A DNA stretch of 43,832 bases from Candidatus Nomurabacteria bacterium (GCA_026395965.1 JAPLXS010000006.1:74851-118682); one strand, 5' to 3'; counted from the first letter of the stretch, positions 35,020 to 43,143 are shown. Numbers and translations: made by a program. The notes: a model not told the origin generated them from the sequence alone.

Positions 35020-35055
35020 ATATTTATATGCTTCATAAATTATATTCTGAAAAAA

Positions 35056-35100
35056 GTCCTCGGGTCTCCTCGCCGAATTCTTTTAGAAGCTCGGCCAGAC
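35056..35100 (-). promoter_or_regulatory. Structured rplJ-rplL intergenic hairpin
   Basis: On the minus strand, GTCT...AGAC encloses GCCGA/TCGGC and TTC/GAA pairs around a CTAAAAG loop, followed about 10 nt later by TTTTTT. It could modulate the L12 to L10 ratio by partial termination or RNA processing. The 125-bp gap holds nothing else. Confidence 0.5.
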
Positions 35101-35143
35101 ATTTTTTCATAAAATAATTTATTTTGCTTATTTTATTAATAAT

Positions 35144-35629
35144 TTATTTTGAAAGTGCAATCTGATTGATAACACTTGCAAATCCTTGTATTGGTGAATT
35201 GATAATATTGACAAACATTCCACGTAGAGTTTGAAGTGGAGGAATTGTTGCAATGGACATCATTTCTGATGCATTCATATATTTTCCTTCAAATACTCCC
35301 CCAACGATTGAAACATTTTCTTTGTGCTTTTTTTGAAAAGCAAAAACTTCACGAGCACCTGCTAGTAAGTCAGCACTGTATGCTATAGCTAGCTGTCCTG
35401 GCATCTCAGGTAAGTCACCTGTGATTCCATGAGTAGATAGAGCACGCTTTAGCAAAGTTTTCTTTGCTACTTTGTAACCAACTTCTTGCTCCTGTAAAGT
35501 TCTGCGAAGTGTGTTTACATCCGCAACTTTCAATTTATCAAATTTCACGAAGACAACAGAATTTGCACCTTTTAATGCTCCTTCAAGAGAAGCCACTAAT
35601 TCTTTCTTTTTGTCTAATGTAATTGGCAT
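35144..35629 (-). CDS. rplJ: Ribosomal protein L10
   Basis: Base of the L7/L12 stalk on 23S rRNA. 161 residues starting MPITLDKKKELVASLEGAL, with NSVVFVKFDKLKVADVNTLR, YKVAKKTLLKRAL and a C-terminal helix for L12 dimers (PPLQTLRGMFVNII onward). It is preceded by an L10-type leader with an attenuator, suggesting feedback by L10-L12. rplK and rplA are not adjacent in this window. Confidence 0.96.
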   Translation of the reverse strand: MPITLDKKKELVASLEGALKGANSVVFVKFDKLKVADVNTLRRTLQEQEVGYKVAKKTLLKRALSTHGITGDLPEMPGQLAIAYSADLLAGAREVFAFQKKHKENVSIVGGVFEGKYMNASEMMSIATIPPLQTLRGMFVNIINSPIQGFASVINQIALSK

Positions 35630-35714
35630 ATTTTTTTGATTTGTAAATATAATAGCTTAACTTAGTTAAAATAAAAAAGATTTTTTATTTACCCTTTGCT
35701 ACCTATTAAAAAAT

Positions 35715-35828
35715 AAAAAAGACCCTTTCGGGCCGTAATACGTAGTCTATCTTGCTAAATGCAAAATATGTTCGACCATCGGCAGGATTTATTACCTTTT
35801 TACAGGTAGACCTACTTTCTACGGCTAC
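35715..35828 (-). promoter_or_regulatory. Ribosomal protein L10 leader with attenuator
   Basis: The transcript reads GTAGCCGTAGAAAGTAGG near its start and AATCCTGCCGATGG later, matching the conserved core of the Rfam L10 leader that binds the L10-L12 complex. It ends in GGCCCGAAAGGGTC followed by a T6 run (35715-35734), an intrinsic terminator about 85 nt before rplJ. Confidence 0.75.
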
Positions 35829-35834
35829 ATACGC

Positions 35835-35862
35835 ATAATAGCAAATATAAAAAATTTGTCAA
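35835..35862 (-). promoter_or_regulatory. rplJ-rplL promoter
   Basis: Minus strand TTGACA (35862 to 35857), 16-bp spacer, TATTAT (35840 to 35835). It lies just beyond the stop of the 31-residue peptide gene. Confidence 0.8.
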
Positions 35863-35869
35863 AAAAAAA

Positions 35870-35965
35870 CTATTTCATAGAATCAATAACTACAAGCAAA
35901 ATAAGACCTATTATTATTACTCCTGCAAAACCAGCAATAACTTTTAACAAATGTTTATTGAACAT
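35870..35965 (-). CDS. 31-residue single-span membrane peptide
   Basis: A short frame from ATG 35965 to TAG encodes MFNKHLLKVIAGFAGVIIIG followed by LILLVVIDSMK. It has a basic start and one clean hydrophobic helix of about 21 residues. A TGTTATAAT extended -10 ends 6 nt before the ATG, predicting a leaderless message. The frame fills the gap between that promoter and the rplJ promoter. No homologue is known to me, so the coding call rests on composition and promoter placement. Confidence 0.5.
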   Translation of the reverse strand: MFNKHLLKVIAGFAGVIIIGLILLVVIDSMK

Positions 35966-35971
35966 AAATGT

Positions 35972-35977
35972 ATTATA
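35972..35977 (-). promoter_or_regulatory. Extended -10 for the 31-residue peptide
   Basis: Minus strand TATAAT preceded by TGT. The start is predicted at about the A of ATG 35965. Confidence 0.55.
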
Positions 35978-36006
35978 ACATATATTATTATTTATTCTAA
36001 AATAAG

Positions 36007-36048
36007 AACAAACACAGCCGTAATTTTAAAATTACGGCTGTGTTTGTT
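36007..36048. terminator. 42-bp perfect palindrome, bidirectional terminator
   Basis: Arms 36007-36027 and 36028-36048 are exact complements (core ACAGCCGTAATTTT). T-rich on one side in each direction. It lies between the large surface protein gene and the small peptide gene, next to a REP copy. Confidence 0.75.
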
Positions 36049-36056
36049 TGAGTCAG

Positions 36057-36087
36057 ATATTTTTAGACGTTGGACGTCTAAAAATAT
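36057..36087. repeat. Isolated REP palindrome copy
   Basis: The 17-bp core TAGACGTTGGACGTCTA (36064-36080) is extended to 14-bp arms (36057-36070 and 36074-36087) around a TGG loop. It has the same core as the copies flanking the RAYT gene 4 kb away and lies 4 bp after the stop of the large surface protein. Confidence 0.85.
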
Positions 36088-36091
36088 TTTA

Positions 36092-39000
36092 TTACTGTGT
36101 GTTTACTATAATCAAAACTGGAAGATAGTCATCGTATTCATTATTGGCAACATCTTTTATATGAACTTTGATTCTATAATTTCCACTTTGCAATAATCCC
36201 CCGCTAGACAATATTCCATCCCAATTTTTAGAACAAACATTTGTTCCGTCTACACAAGTAGTTGAATTTGATTGAAACATTCTATACAAAGTAACATCAT
36301 TTTCTTTTTCTATCTTTAATGACATCCAATTAACATTTTTGTTTGAATTTAAAACAATATCAAGACTATTTATCAATGGGTTAATATTAATACTACCCTG
36401 TGAACCATTTAGAGTATAACTCGATATTACAGGCAAAGTACTATCAGGAACAACAGGATCTGGAGTTGGTATAGGATTTGGAGAAATTGTAACTGTTGCA
36501 ATATATGACAATGTTGAACCATCTTCTGCCTTCACTATATATGTTACAGGATTTGTAAAATCTTGAGCAGTTAAACTAGTAGGCAAAACTGAGGACTTAT
36601 CTGCTGTTAAAATAGTAGGCACAAGAGCACTTATTGCAGCTCCATAAGGTACCGTCAATTTTACTGTGTGCATATTGTTATCTACAATACCGATTACACT
36701 TGGTGTTATACTATTAAAATCAAAAGAAGTTATAGATTTTAAAGAACTTAAAACTGGAGTCGGAGTTGGTGTTGGTGTTGGTGTTTGAACAGCAATAGAA
36801 TCATATATAGGAAATGGTTGTAGTACCATACTACTACCACCAGTCCTACCCATAGGAGATAAGTATGGTACATTTTCCCAAAGACCGGATGGAAAGGTTG
36901 TAAAATTATTAAATGAACCATCCCAACCAACCCACATATTGTTGTTTATATTTAGGACATCGGTATGCCCAGTTATTACAACACCCAAATCGTCGGTTAT
37001 AGTATAAACATATCCAGTAGTATCCCACTGAATAGCTACGTCATAAGTTTTTCCATTCATCATATTTTGTAGATTATATTCAAGACTAGACACAGACACA
37101 TCTGTTGTTTCAAATCCTTTTTGTGGATCATGACTGAAAACTCCTCTCTGCAAACACTGACTACAATAATACCCTCGCTGTGATTGAACTTTAAATTGCT
37201 CGCGTAAATAATTATTTACATAAGTATCTGTCCAATCATAAACATTTGAACCATTAAATGACCACACTTGCCAATCATTATTGTCACCGTTATTTATTCC
37301 AAATGACGATTTAGGTATATAAGTATAAGTAGATGGTATAACTGAAAATCTAAAAAGATTATCATTTTCTATTTTCGCAAAATCTCCAGTCTTGTCATCT
37401 GCAGAAAAAGAATATATATAATCACCTTGATCATAAGTATTATTTACAGTAAACAATTCTCCATTACTAAAATCTCCATCACTTAAAATACCAAAACCTT
37501 GAGATATCTTACTCATCACAGAATCTGCTAAATATATTCCTGTTGTTTTATCTTTAACATGAAGTTTTACATCTTGAGGAGAGTTATTATTTAAATCTGT
37601 ATAAATAACTTGAAAAATAAATGGGGTTAAATTTTTCCTACCACGATTTGTATCCAAGCCATCGAGCGCATTATTTCCAGAATTTGGAATAGAGAGTGTC
37701 GCTGTTGTAGAAACTACTGGAGTACGAGGTATAACTTCAACAACATTCACAGTGCGAGTTACATTTGATACATTATTTGCTGCATCGGTGGCAGTATAAG
37801 TAAGTAAATATGTACCAACAATAGAAGTATCTACAACACCTGTTTTCAAAACACTAATTACTCCATCTTTATTGTCTAGTGCAGTTGCACCTGCATCTAC
37901 ATATACCGAGCCTTTAAATACTGTTACAGTATTTTCTCCTACCAATGTAATGACGGGAGATATTATGTCCACAATTACAACAGGAACAACATTTATAGTA
38001 CGTATTGAAGTCGATATATTATTAGTAGAATCACTTGCAGTATAAGTAATAATATAAACTCCGGCACTTGAAGTATCCACAAAACCAGTTGATACAACAG
38101 AAATTACTCCATCTTTGTCATCTAAAGCTGTCGCTCCTGCATCTACATAAATAGAACCGATAGAAACTGTTACGATACTCTCTCCAAGAACAGTTATAAC
38201 TGGTGCGAGAATATCAGCTTTTATTGCCGTATCGTTTGATGAACTAGACCCACCCCCTCCTCCACTTACCCATCCGCTTGAGCTATTATTTACAGCCCCA
38301 CTTGAAACAACAGGATTTTTAACAGTACTGATTGGCTCTTCGTTATTAACCGAAGAATCATCAACTACAGAAATATCATTTGTGTCTACAACAGACACAT
38401 CACTTGATACTTTTTCATTAATAATATTAGGATCTAATGTTTCAGCTAAAATATCTCCATTTTTTATTGTTTGTTCTGTATCATTAAATATATTTTTATT
38501 ATCGTAAGACCCAGCTGCTGCAAGATTATTGTTTGCATTGTTTCCAAAAATATTAACTAAAGATTTAACTCCTCCTTTTACAGCATTAAAAGAAAAAGAC
38601 CCGATCTTGATTATGCTATTTACTACAAAATCTGCAGCACCGATTACAACCAAACTAGCTTTGTGAAATATGTTAATTTTCTGAGGTGAGATACATTTGT
38701 TATTTCCATCTTGGGTCTGATTTATAGCTAAATTTTCAAGAGAAGATTGTATATCCAAAACAATCTGATCTCCGCGGTATTTCAAATATACTTGAGAAAA
38801 ATCATGGCCATTACTTTTAATGCCTGTTAAATCTATATGAGTATTGGGTGTCATAATATTTTTAACACTACCCACAAGAGTAGCAATGACACTATCTGTA
38901 TCTGAAGTAAGGTATTTACCATCACCTGCTACTCTATCTGATGGAGTAGCTACACTGTATACACCGATAGATTCAACAGGAACTCCACCGTCTTTACCTG

Positions 39001-39403
39001 CAATTTTATCGTAGAAATTATTAACATAGAAATTGCCTTGCGAATGACCTACCAACAAGATTTTTTGAGTTCTTACTTGATTACTTGCATCATTGAGCAT
39101 GTCGACAAGATCAAAATCAGTCTTACTATTAAATAGCCCCTGTGCAATAGCATCTATTATATCCCCAGCACCACCAATATGAGTAGAATTGTAGATATAA
39201 TCTACGGTAACTTTTTCATTCTTATAATAACTTGGTAAAAGTTTTTTTAAATTTTCTTTATTTTCCTTTGCTCCAATATTGTCGGTAAAAATTCCATTTA
39301 CCGTAGCAATAGTGAACCCACTCTTAGAACAAACATCGCTAGCTAAAACATTTGAATACGATAACAATAATAGAACTAAAACAAATAATTTTAAATTCTT
39401 CAT
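36092..39403 (-). CDS. Large secreted multidomain protein with lipase-like GHSQG motif and DUF5011 repeats
   Basis: 1103 residues. A signal peptide (1-21, ending VLA-S) leads to an alpha/beta-hydrolase-like region with the nucleophile elbow LLVGHSQG (serine 121) and a candidate histidine at 200 (SNGHDF). A low-complexity linker with a Gly/Ser run follows (about 370-390). Two DUF5011 Ig-like domains (about 398-473 and 479-555) share YVDAGATALD, DKDGVISV and TYTATD-type segments. Next are a beta-rich region with paired cysteines (YYCSQC), a TPTPTPTP linker, a DUF5018-like domain (LTVPYGAAISALVPTI) and a final Ig-like module. No sortase signal or C-terminal helix. Probably a cell-surface or released adhesin/esterase; enzyme activity is inferred from one motif. 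Confidence 0.82.
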   Translation of the reverse strand: MKNLKLFVLVLLLLSYSNVLASDVCSKSGFTIATVNGIFTDNIGAKENKENLKKLLPSYYKNEKVTVDYIYNSTHIGGAGDIIDAIAQGLFNSKTDFDLVDMLNDASNQVRTQKILLVGHSQGNFYVNNFYDKIAGKDGGVPVESIGVYSVATPSDRVAGDGKYLTSDTDSVIATLVGSVKNIMTPNTHIDLTGIKSNGHDFSQVYLKYRGDQIVLDIQSSLENLAINQTQDGNNKCISPQKINIFHKASLVVIGAADFVVNSIIKIGSFSFNAVKGGVKSLVNIFGNNANNNLAAAGSYDNKNIFNDTEQTIKNGDILAETLDPNIINEKVSSDVSVVDTNDISVVDDSSVNNEEPISTVKNPVVSSGAVNNSSSGWVSGGGGGSSSSNDTAIKADILAPVITVLGESIVTVSIGSIYVDAGATALDDKDGVISVVSTGFVDTSSAGVYIITYTASDSTNNISTSIRTINVVPVVIVDIISPVITLVGENTVTVFKGSVYVDAGATALDNKDGVISVLKTGVVDTSIVGTYLLTYTATDAANNVSNVTRTVNVVEVIPRTPVVSTTATLSIPNSGNNALDGLDTNRGRKNLTPFIFQVIYTDLNNNSPQDVKLHVKDKTTGIYLADSVMSKISQGFGILSDGDFSNGELFTVNNTYDQGDYIYSFSADDKTGDFAKIENDNLFRFSVIPSTYTYIPKSSFGINNGDNNDWQVWSFNGSNVYDWTDTYVNNYLREQFKVQSQRGYYCSQCLQRGVFSHDPQKGFETTDVSVSSLEYNLQNMMNGKTYDVAIQWDTTGYVYTITDDLGVVITGHTDVLNINNNMWVGWDGSFNNFTTFPSGLWENVPYLSPMGRTGGSSMVLQPFPIYDSIAVQTPTPTPTPTPVLSSLKSITSFDFNSITPSVIGIVDNNMHTVKLTVPYGAAISALVPTILTADKSSVLPTSLTAQDFTNPVTYIVKAEDGSTLSYIATVTISPNPIPTPDPVVPDSTLPVISSYTLNGSQGSININPLINSLDIVLNSNKNVNWMSLKIEKENDVTLYRMFQSNSTTCVDGTNVCSKNWDGILSSGGLLQSGNYRIKVHIKDVANNEYDDYLPVLIIVNTQ

Positions 39404-39408
39404 ATAAT

Positions 39409-40056
39409 TTAATTTGTTAATATGGTTAAATCAATATCACATGTTATGTTTGTGGACTCTCCATAACTTCCAAGATATTTATAAAAATCACTATGAGCTT
39501 GTTTTCTATAGTCAGAATTAAATTGTTTTTCTTCAACAAAATTAATATACTCAGCTATTTTTTTCATTTCATCATTATTTCTAGGCAATTCAATGCTTTT
39601 TCTAGGAACTAGACTGTCACTCAAACAAGTATCTGCTCTACCTTGCTCTGTAACTACTTCTGTAACAATACCTTTATTTATAAAAGGTTGAATCACTTCC
39701 ATCTGAAGAGTAAGCGCATATTGCAAAAGTACTGCACGAGTTTTTTCAGAATTTGGATATTCTTTAAAAATAGCGACTTCAACATCATCGCGAATACCAT
39801 TATTGTTCAAATCTCTACCTTTGGGCGTATCATCGGTAGTAGAAACAAAGTCAGCGGGCAATACATCTCCTTTTACATCACTCATACTTAGTTTAGTAGT
39901 ATGAATTTTTAAAATTTGATTATTTGTATTTTCTACATTAAAAAAGTTAAAGAACCTGATAATAACTAAAATAATAAAAGCACCAATCAAAACTAAAAAA
40001 GCCCATTTAAATATACGAGATAATAGATGGGGAAACATTATTTTTATTTTTTTCAT
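39409..40056 (-). CDS. Membrane-anchored protein with calcium-loop-like motif
   Basis: 215 residues: one N-terminal helix (about 17-37), then an external helical domain. DLNNNGIRDDVEVAIFKEYP resembles an EF-hand-like or dockerin-type calcium loop. Cysteines at DTCLSDS and ITCDID could pair. It is 5 nt upstream of the large secreted protein, so the two are surely co-transcribed and may form a surface complex. No named family. Confidence 0.65.
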   Translation of the reverse strand: MKKIKIMFPHLLSRIFKWAFLVLIGAFIILVIIRFFNFFNVENTNNQILKIHTTKLSMSDVKGDVLPADFVSTTDDTPKGRDLNNNGIRDDVEVAIFKEYPNSEKTRAVLLQYALTLQMEVIQPFINKGIVTEVVTEQGRADTCLSDSLVPRKSIELPRNNDEMKKIAEYINFVEEKQFNSDYRKQAHSDFYKYLGSYGESTNITCDIDLTILTN

Positions 40057-40113
40057 TTCACAATTATATTTTTAGACAATAAAGTTGTAAATAGAAATAT
40101 TACAAAATAACCT

Positions 40114-40262
40114 TAGACGTCCAACGTCTAGCATTTTTCTTTCTAGACGTTGGACGTCTAGAAAATACAAAAATATCATATTTTTTATCCTTATAAAATA
40201 TAGATTAAAAATACTTAGACGTTGGACGTCTAAGTATTTAATTTACGAAAACCCGACGTCTA
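40114..40262. repeat. REP cluster downstream of the RAYT gene
   Basis: Perfect cores of TAGACGTTGGACGTCTA at 40144-40160 and 40216-40232, and one in opposite orientation at 40114-40130. A half copy GACGTCTA lies at 40255-40262. Copies 40114 and 40144 form a head-to-head pair 13 bp apart, like a BIME. The copy at 40216 extends to ATACTTAGACG...AAGTAT. Confidence 0.9.
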
Positions 40263-40300
40263 AAAAATAAAAAATGTAACTTTTATTTTTATGGTTTTAT

Positions 40301-40966
40301 TTAGCTTAAATTAAAATCCTCCTCATCTATTGCTTTTTTACCTCTCTCTTCTCTAACCATATGAGATACTTTTAAACATTCACTTTTGAATATTTTATTA
40401 CTACCGTAAAATTCTAAAAGATTTATTGCTTCTTTTTTATTAACTATATTAAAATTTAAGGTGTCATACTCTTGGCAACTAGATAAAACTAGGTGCTTTT
40501 TTTCATTTGGAATATCATGGATTAAATAATTAGTATTTACATAAGGCCTTATTTTCAAAAAATAATCATTATCTTTTATTAATTTTGACTTAAATCTCCC
40601 CTGAAATAAAGCTCCATTCCTTTTGTGTATTTTATTAAAATATTTGGTATATCCTCCAAGTAAACGTTTCATAAATTCTGATATACCACCATCTTCTTCC
40701 TGTTTTAATATAAAATGAAAATGATTAGGATTTATAGAAAAACAAACTATTGAAATTAAGGTTTTATCTTCATTTTTTAAACGCTGTATATCTGTCTTGT
40801 TTTTTAAACTTGCTTCAATACTACCTATGGGAACAATAGTATTGAATTCCTTTATACTTAAAACAAAACGATCTAAATCGTCCTTGTTCATAAAAATATC
40901 TCTTTTATCAACCCCTCTGTTATAAATGTGATAATACTCACTAGTAAGAAGTGGATCTTTTCTCAT
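40301..40966 (-). CDS. REP-associated tyrosine transposase (RAYT, TnpA_REP, Y1 HUH family)
   Basis: 221 residues. Single-strand DNA nuclease/transposase related to IS200/IS605 TnpA. It shows the N-terminal YYHIYNRGVDKRDIF, the HUH motif in NPNHFHFIL, and the catalytic-tyrosine region GGYTKYFNKIHKRNGALFQG with RFKSKL after it. The C-terminal extension is Lys/Glu-rich. Five of six perfect copies of a 17-bp palindrome lie within 220 bp of its ends, which is the hallmark of RAYT-REP associations. No second transposase or TnpB is present. Confidence 0.92.
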   Translation of the reverse strand: MRKDPLLTSEYYHIYNRGVDKRDIFMNKDDLDRFVLSIKEFNTIVPIGSIEASLKNKTDIQRLKNEDKTLISIVCFSINPNHFHFILKQEEDGGISEFMKRLLGGYTKYFNKIHKRNGALFQGRFKSKLIKDNDYFLKIRPYVNTNYLIHDIPNEKKHLVLSSCQEYDTLNFNIVNKKEAINLLEFYGSNKIFKSECLKVSHMVREERGKKAIDEEDFNLS

Positions 40967-41098
40967 AAAAATAAAAAACCCACAAAAAATACATAAATAT
41001 TTTGCGAGTAAATAATAATATTAATTTTTCATGACTTATATTATATAACTTATTTATAATTAAACAAAAAAAATCTGTGGACAACATTAGGTTTATTT

Positions 41099-41186
41099 TA
41101 GACGTTGGACGTCTATTTAATACACTAAATGTCAAAAAATAACCATTATAAAACATGGGTTATTTTTAATAGACGTTGGACGTCTA
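41099..41186. repeat. REP pair upstream of the RAYT gene
   Basis: Two perfect cores (41099-41115 and 41170-41186) in the same orientation. Between them lies a terminator-like stem AAAATAACC/GGTTATTTT (41134-41167). Together with the downstream cluster they bracket the transposase. Confidence 0.9.
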
Positions 41187-41205
41187 TTAAACTACTACTA
41201 AAATA

Positions 41206-41230
41206 AAAACCCACTTTAAAAGCAGGTTTT
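41206..41230 (-). terminator. Terminator after the 137-residue hypothetical gene
   Basis: Nine-bp stem with two wobble pairs (AAAACCTGC/GTGGGTTTT on the minus strand), loop TTTTAAA, followed by TTTATTT. Confidence 0.6.
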
Positions 41231-41251
41231 GTTTTTTTATTTTGATTGAGG

Positions 41252-41665
41252 TTAATCACCAAAATCGATTCCTAGTAAATTCTTTAAAAGAATAGTTACA
41301 TGGAAAGGTCTGTCTACAGAATGAATTTGTTGCTTTTTCAACGTAGCTCTTTCGTAGTTGTCGTCTGGAAGTTTTTTCCATTCTTTTTCAGAAGCAAATT
41401 TTAGAACAACAACTTCTAGATTTGTATTTAATACTAATTCTAGGTTGTTATGGGATTCAATTACTACTGTAATTTCCTCTTGATCTTCATCTGAAGTACA
41501 TTTTCCATTTGAAAATTCATGATCGGGTTCTACCGTTTTTTTAGAAAGAAAACTAAAGGTAACTTCCTTAATCAACCTTTGGTCGATTATTTCTTCAAGT
41601 GATAGTGTTTCATCTTTACTATTTGTATAAAAGATGTCTTGGGCATTAATTGCATCTGTTTTCAT
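41252..41665 (-). CDS. Hypothetical acidic protein
   Basis: 137 residues, acidic, no membrane segment or signal. Segments EETLSLEEII-like at the start (DETLSLEEIIDQRLIKEVTF) and DRPFHVTILLKNLLGIDFGD at the end suggest a small mixed fold. A TATAAT (minus strand, 41710-41715) gives it its own possible promoter. No family recognised. It is the gene nearest the RAYT-REP block. Confidence 0.5.
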   Translation of the reverse strand: MKTDAINAQDIFYTNSKDETLSLEEIIDQRLIKEVTFSFLSKKTVEPDHEFSNGKCTSDEDQEEITVVIESHNNLELVLNTNLEVVVLKFASEKEWKKLPDDNYERATLKKQQIHSVDRPFHVTILLKNLLGIDFGD

Positions 41666-41719
41666 TTATCTCTATTTTTTGTTTAAATTTTTTCTATTAC
41701 ACATTTATTATTATACTGT

Positions 41720-42067
41720 TTAATATTTACTAATTCCGTAAATATAAGTTGGGATTAAGATAGCGAAAATAATATAGCTACTAATCCCATAAAAATCAAA
41801 ACAATAAAATTCTTTGTCTTGATCAAATAAATTTATTCCATTTATTAAACCTCGTGCAAGCTCGACTACTGGAGTCAATGCCGCAAGTATAAACATAAAT
41901 ACGCTAGGCTTATAACTTTTTCGAAGGGCAACCCCTGCCACAAGTAGCACAGAGTATACTCCCCAAACAATATCACTGTAATTAAATGGTAAATTTAAAG
42001 TAACAGTAATAAGTAAAAGCCATAGAACAAATACAAACAAATAAGTTGTACCAACTGTTTTTTTCAT
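41720..42067 (-). CDS. Small polytopic membrane protein, unknown function
   Basis: 115 residues with four predicted helices (TTYLFVFVLWLLLITVTL, IVWGVYSVLLVAGVAL, SVFMFILAALTPVVELA and the C-terminal SSYIIFAILIPTYIYG). It has a strong promoter directly upstream. Function unknown. Confidence 0.55.
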   Translation of the reverse strand: MKKTVGTTYLFVFVLWLLLITVTLNLPFNYSDIVWGVYSVLLVAGVALRKSYKPSVFMFILAALTPVVELARGLINGINLFDQDKEFYCFDFYGISSYIIFAILIPTYIYGISKY

Positions 42068-42113
42068 TTTTTAAAGATTTATCCTGAAAAGCGGATCGCT
42101 TTATTTTAGATAA

Positions 42114-42142
42114 AGTATAGCACAAATAAAATATATTGTCAA
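42114..42142 (-). promoter_or_regulatory. Promoter of the 115-residue membrane protein
   Basis: Minus strand TTGACA (42142 to 42137), 17-bp spacer, TATACT (42119 to 42114) with a TGn extension. It is among the best promoter matches in the window. Confidence 0.8.
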
Positions 42143-42146
42143 TGAA

Positions 42147-42174
42147 AAAGAGTATAGTGTTAACTATACTCTTT
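42147..42174 (-). terminator. Terminator after the 121-residue hypothetical gene
   Basis: Twelve-bp stem AAAGAGTATAGT/ACTATACTCTTT around GTTA, with T-rich flank on the minus strand, lying between that gene and the next promoter. Confidence 0.7.
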
Positions 42175-42187
42175 GTATTATTTACTC

Positions 42188-42553
42188 TTAGAAAAAGGTT
42201 TTTGCAAGCTTTGTTATTGCAGCTTTTTCTGCTTCTGAATCCGAAGGACATTTACTACATAAGTCTATTAAACCCTCATAACTTGAAGTGGCTTTTATCG
42301 CTTGTAGTAAAAACCAATTCAATCTCTTCAGAGCTCCTTCTCTTTTAGCCGAGAAGATTGGGGCATTTGTAAATTCACTTAACGCTAAATCTAAAGTAAG
42401 AGCCTTTGATTCATAAACAGTTGCGAGGCCTAAAGATTTAAGTATCTTGTGTGCAGGTATTCCTGTTTGTGATTCCATGTTATAGGCATTAACTTTTACT
42501 TCAGCTGCTGTGGAACTTTTGTCATTAAAACTCTTTAAACTTTTTCTTTCCAT
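42188..42553 (-). CDS. Hypothetical helical protein
   Basis: 121 residues, helical, no signal, no cysteine cluster apart from DLCSKCPSDSE. The central GIPAHKILKSLGLATVYE could be a short helix-turn-helix-like stretch, but I do not assign a DNA-binding role. A TTGACA (minus strand, 42612 to 42607) lies upstream. No family recognised. Confidence 0.5.
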   Translation of the reverse strand: MERKSLKSFNDKSSTAAEVKVNAYNMESQTGIPAHKILKSLGLATVYESKALTLDLALSEFTNAPIFSAKREGALKRLNWFLLQAIKATSSYEGLIDLCSKCPSDSEAEKAAITKLAKTFF

Positions 42554-42678
42554 TTTTATTAAATTTTATTTTGTTTATTTAACACATTACTATACAATAG
42601 ACATAATGTCAAGTTTTAAACGGTTATATGCTAATCTATATAACACCTCTCCTACCTCACCTTTTTTATATAATTCAG

Positions 42679-42707
42679 TTGACTATTAATACTATTCAGA
42701 CTAATAT
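42679..42707 (+). promoter_or_regulatory. Promoter of the 131-residue hypothetical gene
   Basis: TTGACT (42679-42684), 17-bp spacer, TAATAT (42702-42707). It predicts a leader of roughly 30 nt before ATG 42743. Confidence 0.6.
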
Positions 42708-42742
42708 GTCTATAAATATTAAACCTCAAAAAATAAATAGAT

Positions 42743-43138
42743 ATGGACAAGAGACTGATTACAACTATCAAGCACATCGGATGGTTACTAAATTCTGGTT
42801 TGCATATTGGGAAAAATATTCACAACGTAGATCATGAACATGATGAAATACATGTAAATTTTTACCCGAAAGAAATTTCTTTTGTAAAAGATGATAATGG
42901 GGAAAAATTATTTTTGTTACCCGTTTCACTTTTAAATAATACAGGCGCTCTAATAAAGCACCCTATACCTATCTTTATATGCAATTTTACTGCTTGGCAA
43001 AAAACCAAAATAATAAATTGCGGTAAATGTTTAGGATTTAAGATTCTTTTAAAACACTTTACTAAGCCTAGTATATACATCAGTTATGATGATAGTGCGG
43101 ACGATATAAGTGGACTAATAGAGTTCGAAGAAAAATAA
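42743..43138 (+). CDS. Hypothetical protein
   Basis: 131 residues, predicted mixed alpha/beta, with a HNVDHEHDEIHVNFYP stretch that is rich in possible metal ligands, CNFTAWQKTKIINCGKC, and an acidic C-terminus (YDDSADDISGLIEFEEK). Its own promoter and terminator flank it. It is the only plus-strand gene in the last 30 kb. No family recognised. Confidence 0.5.
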   Translation: MDKRLITTIKHIGWLLNSGLHIGKNIHNVDHEHDEIHVNFYPKEISFVKDDNGEKLFLLPVSLLNNTGALIKHPIPIFICNFTAWQKTKIINCGKCLGFKILLKHFTKPSIYISYDDSADDISGLIEFEEK

Positions 43139-43143
43139 AATCT

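Noticed and set aside
40301-40966. Complete IS200/IS605 insertion sequence
   Set aside because: There is no TnpB, no identified left and right ends with cleavage sites, and the RAYT-specific motif pattern with surrounding REPs fits better.
40114-41186. CRISPR-like or integron attC interpretation of the repeated palindromes
   Set aside because: The palindromes are irregularly spaced, occur in both orientations and flank a Y1 transposase, which fits REP elements; there is no integrase and no attC core.
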